DNA of 5,308 nucleotides from Candidatus Babelota bacterium (lineage in GTDB: Bacteria; JAGOBX01), in contig JAGOBX010000284.1 in the NCBI GenBank assembly GCA_017999075.1, positions 1-5,308 of the forward strand, written 5' to 3'. Each line of letters begins with the position of its first letter. Within the stretch, counting starts at the first letter, position 1. A program made the position numbers and the translations under genes. Shown one piece after another: positions 1 to 4,132 of this stretch. The notes under the pieces were generated by a model. It did no database searches. It was not told the origin of the DNA and was given only the letters and a program-made list of their open reading frames with translations.

Positions 1-485
1 TTGATGTTCTGATAATATCTGCAGGTTTTGTGATCAGGGCTGTTTCTGGAGCATATATAGTTGAAGTAGAAATATCTCCGTGGCTTTTAATATGCACATT
101 TTTACTCGCATTGCTTATTGCATTCGGCAAACGGAGAAATGAAATTTTAATACTCGGAGAATCAGCAGATTCACACAGAAAAAATTTAAAAGATTATTCG
201 GTTCAGATTTTGGATCATTACATTTCTATCACGGCAGCATGTTCAATAATTGCATATTCTCTATACTGTATTTCAGATCGTACTGAAAAAGCTTTTCATA
301 CAAATAAACTTATTTATACTATACCCTTTGTAATTTATGGCGTTTTGCGGTACCTGTATCTTCTTATATTTAAAAAAGCTGGAGGAGAACCTGAATTACT
401 TCTTATTAAAGATAAATGTCTTTTAATTGACGTAATATTGTGGGCATCAACTGCAATATTAATTATTTATAATTATTCAAATTAG
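1..485 (+). CDS. Decaprenyl-phosphate phosphoribosyltransferase (UbiA family), 3' part
   Basis: The frame is open from the left edge (first full codon at 3) to the TAG at 483-485, giving about 160 C-terminal residues of a membrane protein; family members are usually near 290-300, so the N-terminal half with the first Asp-rich motif lies outside. The GTG at 30 is an internal Val: upstream codons read DVLIISAGF, continuing into VIRAVSGA, the conserved 'DVLII..GF..RA..G' block of the family. Further matches to mycobacterial DPPR synthase (Rv3806c type) are GKRRNE, an HRK..L..Y segment, and GGEPE followed by a conserved Asp and a last helix with Trp. The family transfers phosphoribose from PRPP to decaprenyl phosphate at the inner membrane, the first step towards the lipid-linked arabinose donor. 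Several hydrophobic helices are visible. The true lipid chain and final glycan in this organism are unknown. The family call is strong; the substrate is inferred from the family. Confidence 0.9.
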   Translation, partial: DVLIISAGFVIRAVSGAYIVEVEISPWLLICTFLLALLIAFGKRRNEILILGESADSHRKNLKDYSVQILDHYISITAACSIIAYSLYCISDRTEKAFHTNKLIYTIPFVIYGVLRYLYLLIFKKAGGEPELLLIKDKCLLIDVILWASTAILIIYNYSN

Positions 486-504
486 TTTCGTTTATATATA
501 TAAT
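476..504 (+). promoter_or_regulatory. Possible promoter of the flippase-like gene
   Basis: TTCAAA (476-481), a 17-bp spacer and a perfect TATAAT (499-504) lie at the end of the phosphoribosyltransferase gene, 45 bases before the next ATG. The -35 matches consensus at four of six bases and this stretch is very AT-rich, so a chance match is possible. The gene may instead be co-transcribed with its upstream neighbour. Confidence 0.35.
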
Positions 505-549
505 ATTTGATTATAAAACTTTAATATCTTAATCTTACAAGGAATATTT

Positions 550-1644
550 ATGAAAAAAAAAATAAAATTTATATTCAGTGTTTTAATAAGTTTAATATTT
601 TTATATCTTTCAATGAAAGATGTACAATTTTCCAAAGTATGGGAATCACTAAAAAAAATGAAATATTATTATATAATTTTTGTAGTTTTAATAAGTTATT
701 TATCCTATGTAATAAGAACCGTAAGATGGCAGATATTGCTTCATCCTTTAAAAAAAACAAGTTATTCCAATTTATTTCCTACTTTATGCGTTTCATTTAT
801 GCTTCTTATAATCTTACCTGCTCGGCTTGGTGAATTTGCCAGAGCATATCTTGTAGGGGTGAAAGAAAATATAAGTAAAACCGGCGCATTTTCCACAATT
901 GTAGTTGAAAGAATTCTTGACGGATGCATAACAGTTTTATTGTTTATACTTGCCGTATTCTTGTCTGTGGAAAGTTCTAATATTTTAATTACTCAAATTT
1001 CTCCTAAATCAGAATTTATCCAAAAAATTTTCAGTTTATTTGCTTCAAAAACAACTATGCCTGATGGAAAAACAGTAATAAACTTCACTTTAATAAATTT
1101 TATTTATTATGTTTCTTTTTTCTACGGAGGAGCTTTATTATTTGTAATATTTCTTAAAATATTCGGCACTAAAATGATAAATTTTTTAATTTCCGTCTTA
1201 TTTTTTATTCCGGAAAAAATAAAAAAAATTTTATCTCAATTTCTGAATTCTTTTATAATAGGCTTGAATTCTCTGTCAAATTTTAAATCAATATTGTTTT
1301 CTTTGCTGTATTCAGTAATTCTTTGGTTGCTTATAGGAACTATGAATTATATATTCCTTTTAAGCTTCGGCATAGAATGCAGATTTTATATAGCTTTTAT
1401 AATTCTCGGATTTATGATACTTGGAGTTATGATTCCTGCTGCTCCAGGGTTTATCGGAACATATCATTGGGTTATTATGCTTGCCTTTAAATTTTATCTT
1501 CCTGAAGTCGATCCTAATGTTGCTGCAAGTTATGCATGGGCAGCATGGTCAATAGGAACAGTATTTGCACTCGCAATAGGATTTTATTATTTTAAACGGG
1601 AAAACCTTGATTTAAAAGAACTTCAAAACAGTTCAAACAATTAA
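550..1644 (+). CDS. Flippase-like membrane protein (lysylphosphatidylglycerol synthase TM family)
   Basis: A complete 364-residue integral membrane protein of the LPG_synthase_TM/UPF0104 family. The start is supported by AAGGA (539-543) six bases upstream. After a short basic N-terminus (MKKKIKF) there are about eight or nine hydrophobic segments. Family signatures visible are RTVRW (56-60), LPARLGEFARAYLVG (89-103), VVERILDG (118-125) and MIPAAPGFIGTYHW near 294-307. The length equals the membrane domain alone; the C-terminal aminoacyl-transfer domain of true MprF is absent, so lysyl-PG synthesis is unlikely. Members of this type are usually called flippase-like or YbhN-like, with few assigned substrates. 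The gene lies 64 bp after the phosphoribosyltransferase gene on the same strand. Co-transcription and a role in moving or handling lipid-linked sugars are plausible, but this is inferred from context only. Confidence 0.87.
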   Translation: MKKKIKFIFSVLISLIFLYLSMKDVQFSKVWESLKKMKYYYIIFVVLISYLSYVIRTVRWQILLHPLKKTSYSNLFPTLCVSFMLLIILPARLGEFARAYLVGVKENISKTGAFSTIVVERILDGCITVLLFILAVFLSVESSNILITQISPKSEFIQKIFSLFASKTTMPDGKTVINFTLINFIYYVSFFYGGALLFVIFLKIFGTKMINFLISVLFFIPEKIKKILSQFLNSFIIGLNSLSNFKSILFSLLYSVILWLLIGTMNYIFLLSFGIECRFYIAFIILGFMILGVMIPAAPGFIGTYHWVIMLAFKFYLPEVDPNVAASYAWAAWSIGTVFALAIGFYYFKRENLDLKELQNSSNN

Positions 1645-1706
1645 TTATTTTTTAATCAACAATCTGCTCGGATAAAACGAAAGACAGCGCCCCGCCAAAA
1701 TACGAT

Positions 1707-1739
1707 TTTACCGGTATCACAGATTGTGACACCAGTAAA
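1707..1739. repeat. Imperfect inverted repeat, 15-bp arms, 3-base spacer
   Basis: The arms are 1707-1721 (TTTACCGGTATCACA) and 1725-1739 (TGTGACACCAGTAAA), with GAT between. Thirteen of 15 positions pair on the plus strand. On the minus strand the two mismatches become G-U pairs, so a minus-strand RNA could form an unbroken 15-pair stem. No T-run follows on either strand, so it is not a canonical terminator. It lies 45 bp upstream of the tRNA -35 box. An operator, an RNA element or a recombination site are all possible. Confidence 0.6.
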
Positions 1740-1784
1740 TTGATAATGAAAAACAGTGAAAACTGATGAAAATAAAAAAACAGA

Positions 1785-1813
1785 TTGACAAAGAACAACT
1801 GATTAAATATAAT
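1785..1813 (+). promoter_or_regulatory. Sigma70-type promoter of tRNA-Lys
   Basis: TTGACA (1785-1790) and TATAAT (1808-1813) are both perfect consensus hexamers with the optimal 17-bp spacer. Transcription would start near 1820, giving a 5' leader of roughly 60 bases before the tRNA, with a small hairpin at 1832-1847. The strong match fits a constitutive stable-RNA gene. Confidence 0.85.
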
Positions 1814-1883
1814 ATAAAAACTAACTCAAACCCTTGATTTTTCAAGGTTTTAGTGATTTAATACTGAATTATTCTTTATAGCC

Positions 1884-1956
1884 GGACCGCTAGCTCAACT
1901 GGCAGAGCAACGGACTCTTAATCCGTAGGTTCTGGGTTCGACTCCCAGGCGGTTCA
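1884..1956 (+). tRNA. tRNA-Lys (anticodon CTT)
   Basis: A complete cloverleaf can be drawn by hand: acceptor stem 1884-1890 with 1949-1955 (one G-U pair), D stem 1893-1896 with 1905-1908, anticodon stem 1910-1914 with 1922-1926, anticodon CTT at 1917-1919 in the loop CTCTTAA, five-base variable loop, T stem 1932-1936 with 1944-1948 and T loop TTCGACT. The discriminator is A1956. CCA is not encoded (CTG follows), so it must be added after transcription. The anticodon reads AAG lysine codons. The 3' end appears to be the attachment site of the mobile DNA that follows. A run of seven T at 1971-1977 may help end transcription. Confidence 0.96.
1946..1956 (+). repeat. Putative att core at the tRNA 3' end
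   Basis: CAGGCGGTTCA, the end of the T stem plus the 3' acceptor strand and discriminator, recurs with one transition (C to T) at 4048-4058. Tyrosine recombinases commonly use tRNA 3' ends as attB, and the int1 gene starts its 3' flank here. The exact crossover limits cannot be set from one sequence. Confidence 0.5.
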
Positions 1957-1973
1957 CTGTTTTAACCTCATTT

Positions 1974-2005
1974 TTTTCAGTTAGTTATAACTATTTTTCT
2001 GAAAA
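1974..2005. repeat. Nested palindrome between tRNA and int1
   Basis: A perfect 12-bp palindrome (TAGTTATAACTA, 1982-1993) is enclosed by 7-bp inverted arms, TTTTCAG (1974-1980) and CTGAAAA (1999-2005). It sits 17 bp past the tRNA, where an accessory or arm-type recombination site would be expected. It could also be a weak terminator for the tRNA. The sequence is AT-rich and no function is shown. Confidence 0.45.
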
Positions 2006-2027
2006 TATTTTAGACCCAGAAAAATTG

Positions 2028-2047
2028 AGTACCAAAAAAGTACCAAA
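2028..2047. repeat. Two 9-bp direct repeats, 11-bp period
   Basis: AGTACCAAA occurs at 2028-2036 and again at 2039-2047, one helical turn apart, between the putative att core and the int1 stop codon. Closely spaced short direct repeats beside an att core are typical of arm-type integrase or excisionase binding sites. This is inference from spacing and position only. Confidence 0.45.
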
Positions 2048-2069
2048 GAATTAGGGATTGAAGTTTAAA

Positions 2070-3209
2070 CTATCCGAGCAGTAACATTTGATTTTTCTCA
2101 ACTGGTTTATCGCAATCCGGGAAAGTTAATTTTTTAATAGCTTTATGCATTGTGGGAATATCTTGTTTCAAATAATGTTTCAATGACCCCTTCGGTAATT
2201 TCCCAATCAGAAAATTTATCTGTGTTTCAGTAACGCCAGCTTTTGATAGCTCCGTGGCGAAGGTGTGGCGCAAATGATATGGTGTATATTTGGTTGAAAT
2301 ATCCTTGAATAACTTCGACATCCGATAAAGCATATTCGAGCGTTCATATTCATATTTTAAAATATAGCCTGTTCCGTCTTTATCCAAGATTGCTTCAAGT
2401 TCGGGATGAATCGGAATGACAGTTTTATCTCTGGAAGATTTATCTTTATTTTTTGATTCTTGCACACTGAAACACCTGACACCGTCTATTACAACAATAT
2501 TTTCATAAGTTAAATTTATCGCGTCGCTTGACCTCAGACCAGTCAAATATAGAAATTTGCAATATAGAAATAACGATTCATCTTTCTGTTTTAATTGTAT
2601 AAATAAATTTTTTAAATCATCGCTGTGGATAGGTTCTCTTTCATTTTCTGGAGTATTTTTTGGTAGCCTCACATTTTTAAACGGGTTCATATCTCTATAT
2701 CCGAGTTCGACTGCTAAATTTAGAATATGCCGGAGAACTAAACAGTATTTCCGAATTGTAGATTGCGCATTTTTATCTTTCAAGTTAAATTTATATTGTT
2801 CTATATTGATAGAATTTATATCTTTAATTTTATAATCGCTCCAATGTTTAATGATATTATCCAATAAACTTTTATCTTTGTATTTGGTTTGCATATACAG
2901 AGATTCATATTCTTTTTGAACGAATTCTTTCAGCGTAGGATTTGGTTTTAATATCGAATCGATGGATTCGCCGTTCTTTAATTTCGTTTCCAGTTCTAAA
3001 GTGAAATTATAAATTTTATTCATTATATTTAATGGTATATCATAAGCCACGCCTGATTTATTTTTCAGTTGACAAGACGGTTCTTCCGTTGAATTTTTCG
3101 GTATGTAAAAAGTTTTTCGGATTGATTTCTTTTGATTTTCAATTCTTATAGTGACTTCAACGCGCTTTATTCCACGATAATCGATAGCAGGATAAAATTC
3201 AGTTTTCAT
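2070..3209 (-). CDS. Tyrosine recombinase/integrase (Int1)
   Basis: A complete 379-residue phage-type integrase. Residues ~10-90 resemble an N-terminal arm-binding region, ~92-178 the core-binding SAM-like domain (starting PTLKEFV), and ~190-360 the catalytic domain. Catalytic landmarks are R226 in LTGLRSSD, a Lys in SKNKDKSSR (K253, K255 or K257), R314 in YHLRHTFAT and the nucleophile Y346 in KHYLK. The HxxR His is replaced by Tyr (Y311) and the GH/W position by Lys (K337, IGKLPKGS). Int2 shares both changes, so they are probably a subfamily trait and not decay. The ATG is chosen because an in-frame stop lies at 3231-3233 with no other ATG between; the ribosome binding site is weak. The 3' end faces the tRNA 113 bp away, the usual layout for tRNA-targeted elements. 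No intrinsic terminator is evident, so read-through would run antisense to the tRNA. Confidence 0.93.
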   Translation of the reverse strand: MKTEFYPAIDYRGIKRVEVTIRIENQKKSIRKTFYIPKNSTEEPSCQLKNKSGVAYDIPLNIMNKIYNFTLELETKLKNGESIDSILKPNPTLKEFVQKEYESLYMQTKYKDKSLLDNIIKHWSDYKIKDINSINIEQYKFNLKDKNAQSTIRKYCLVLRHILNLAVELGYRDMNPFKNVRLPKNTPENEREPIHSDDLKNLFIQLKQKDESLFLYCKFLYLTGLRSSDAINLTYENIVVIDGVRCFSVQESKNKDKSSRDKTVIPIHPELEAILDKDGTGYILKYEYERSNMLYRMSKLFKDISTKYTPYHLRHTFATELSKAGVTETQINFLIGKLPKGSLKHYLKQDIPTMHKAIKKLTFPDCDKPVEKNQMLLLG

Positions 3210-3268
3210 ACTTTTATTACTCGGTTTAAATTATTGTCTTAAAATAATTATCATTTACATAATCAGCT

Positions 3269-3297
3269 ACTATCTTCTATTTATATATTTTTGACAA
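3269..3297 (-). promoter_or_regulatory. Candidate int1 promoter
   Basis: On the minus strand, TTGTCA (3297-3292, five of six) and GATAGT (3274-3269, four of six) are separated by 17 bp, about 60 bases before the int1 ATG. The match is moderate and the region AT-rich. Confidence 0.35.
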
Positions 3298-3306
3298 CTG
3301 AATTTT

Positions 3307-3330
3307 TTTATAAGCCAGTCAGCTTATAAA
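3307..3330. repeat. Perfect 9-bp inverted repeat, possible operator
   Basis: TTTATAAGC (3307-3315) and GCTTATAAA (3322-3330) pair perfectly around the spacer CAGTCA. No T-run follows on either strand (A-runs do), which argues against a terminator. It lies 9 bp upstream of the candidate int1 -35 box and upstream of the cargo promoter, as expected for a dimeric regulator or an excisionase-type site. A related half-site is at 3341-3348. Confidence 0.55.
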
Positions 3331-3384
3331 CCAAAAAAGAGGCTTAAATAATAATTGCTAAGAAATTCAATTGATAAAATTTAA

Positions 3385-3412
3385 TTGTTTCCTTTGAAAA
3401 ATATAATATAAT
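3385..3412 (+). promoter_or_regulatory. Candidate promoter of the pRiA4b ORF-3-like gene
   Basis: Two overlapping TATAAT hexamers occur at 3402-3407 and 3407-3412. TTGTTT (3385-3390) lies 16 bp before the second. The -10 is perfect, the -35 weak. Transcription would start near 3419, about 30 bases before the ATG. Confidence 0.5.
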
Positions 3413-3448
3413 CGCGTTTTATCATATTAAGGTAATTAGTGGTATTTT

Positions 3449-4045
3449 ATGGTTACAAAAGAAAAACAAGTTTATCAATTTAAAATTACTCTAACACGAA
3501 TTAAACCTGTAATCTGGCGTAGAATACAGGTTCAAGAGCGATACACCTTTTGGGAATTACATTGTGCTATACAGGATTCAATGGGCTGGACTGACAGCCA
3601 TTTACATATGTTTAATATAAAAAATCCGAATACTGGAAATAAAGAAAATATCGGAATATATAAAGATGAATACTCGCCGCCAAATATGTTATTTGACTGG
3701 ATGGAATATATAAAAAACTGGTTTACGATGGAAAATAATACAGCAATTTACGAATATGATTTTGGAGATTTTTGGGAACATATAATTGAATTGGAAAAAA
3801 TATTGCCTGCAATACCAAAACAGAAATATCCTGTATGTATCGGCGGAGAAAATGCCTGTCCTCCAGAGGACGTTGGCGGAATAGGCGGGTATGAAGAATT
3901 TGTAAAAATCATTTATGATTTTCAACATCCGGAACGTCCTGAATATTTACAGTGGGTAGGTGGTAGATTTATTCCTACGGAGTTTAATTCTACTTCAATT
4001 AAATTCACTAAGCCCGGGCATAGATTAAATCGCTTATTTGATTAA
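3449..4045 (+). CDS. Plasmid pRiA4b ORF-3-like / IS1096 TnpR-like protein
   Basis: A complete 198-residue soluble protein of the pRiA4b ORF-3 family (PF07929; some members are named IS1096 passenger TnpR). Landmarks in order are an N-terminal strand ending IKPVIWRRIQV (18-28), TFWELHCAIQDSMGW (33-47), the SHLHMF motif (50-55), YEYDFGDFWEH (101-111), and C130-IGGENACPPEDVGG-IGGY (130-148), followed by an aromatic-rich tail. The length is normal and nothing is broken. No catalytic activity is established for the family, which is common on plasmids, transposons and integrated elements. The ATG at 3449 is preceded by an in-frame TAG at 3437; AGTGG (3438-3442) is a weak ribosome site, with TAAGG (3428-3432) too distant. 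It is divergent from int1, and its stop is two bases from the att-like repeat, so it reads as element cargo. Function is unknown; a role in element control or host interaction would be speculation. Confidence 0.9.
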   Translation: MVTKEKQVYQFKITLTRIKPVIWRRIQVQERYTFWELHCAIQDSMGWTDSHLHMFNIKNPNTGNKENIGIYKDEYSPPNMLFDWMEYIKNWFTMENNTAIYEYDFGDFWEHIIELEKILPAIPKQKYPVCIGGENACPPEDVGGIGGYEEFVKIIYDFQHPERPEYLQWVGGRFIPTEFNSTSIKFTKPGHRLNRLFD

Positions 4046-4047
4046 AA

Positions 4048-4058
4048 CAGGCGGTTTA
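4048..4058 (+). repeat. Near copy of the tRNA-Lys 3' end (att-like)
   Basis: CAGGCGGTTTA matches tRNA positions 1946-1956 at 10 of 11 bases, in the same orientation, nine of them contiguous. It lies between the cargo stop codon and int2, at the place where the junction of two tandem elements is expected. A 9-bp match somewhere in the window by chance is quite possible; its placement is what makes it notable. Confidence 0.5.
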
Positions 4059-4085
4059 GAAAAATATTATAAAGACCAGTTAGGG

Positions 4086-4120
4086 AAAAAAAGACGCAGA
4101 GCAGTTAAACTCTGCGCCTT
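4086..4120 (-). terminator. Intrinsic terminator of int2
   Basis: Read on the minus strand, arms 4120-4110 (AAGGCGCAGAG) and 4101-4091 (CTCTGCGTCTT) form an 11-pair stem with one G-U pair and an 8-base loop, followed by a run of seven U (4092-4086). It starts 12 bases after the int2 stop codon. On the plus strand the stem has a mismatch and no T-run follows, so it is directional and would not end the cargo transcript well. Confidence 0.88.
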
Positions 4121-4132
4121 ATGTAATTATGA

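Larger units (their letters stand above)
1645..1883. other. Intergenic region between flippase-like gene and tRNA-Lys
   Basis: No coding region or clear intrinsic terminator for the upstream gene was found here. It contains a short GC-rich patch (GCGCCCCGCC, 1687-1696), the inverted repeat at 1707-1739, the tRNA promoter at 1785-1813, and a small hairpin in the tRNA leader (CCTTGA 1832-1837 with TCAAGG 1842-1847, four-base loop, then TTTT). Confidence 0.6.
3210..3448. promoter_or_regulatory. Divergent control region between int1 and the cargo gene
   Basis: A very AT-rich 239-bp region without genes separates the two divergent starts. It holds the candidate int1 promoter (3269-3297), a perfect inverted repeat (3307-3330), a third related motif (GGCTTAAA, 3341-3348, inverted relative to the left arm) and the candidate cargo promoter (3385-3412). 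A single bound protein could affect both genes. Confidence 0.5.
1946..4058. mobile_element. Putative 2.1-kb tRNA-integrated element (int1 plus cargo)
   Basis: The proposed limits are the tRNA-Lys 3' end and its 11-bp near copy at 4048-4058. Inside are one tyrosine recombinase gene, reading towards the tRNA, and one divergent gene of the pRiA4b ORF-3 family whose stop codon is two bases from the right limit. No replication, transfer or excisionase gene is recognisable. The short, imperfect repeat is the weak point. Alternatively both recombinases belong to one larger island and the repeat is fortuitous. Confidence 0.45.

Noticed and set aside
575-760. Minus-strand reading frame inside the flippase-like gene
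   Set aside because: It lies within a well-supported gene, has no recognisable motif, and is a by-product of AT-rich codons.
639-833. Plus-strand frame of 64 codons within the flippase-like gene
   Set aside because: Shifted frame of a strong family match; no ribosome site or motif.
2557-2835. Plus-strand frame of 92 codons opposite int1
   Set aside because: Antisense to conserved integrase domains, with no recognisable protein features.
3291-3313. TTGACA at 3291-3296 as a plus-strand -35 with TTATAA at 3308-3313
   Set aside because: The spacer is only 11 bp; the next TTATAA (3324) is too far. The minus-strand reading as an int1 -35 fits better.
3307-3330. Inverted repeat as an intrinsic terminator
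   Set aside because: A-runs, not T-runs, follow the stem on both strands, and it lies upstream of both divergent genes.
3689-3928. Minus-strand frame of 79 codons opposite the pRiA4b ORF-3-like gene
   Set aside because: Antisense to the most conserved part of that family; a shadow.
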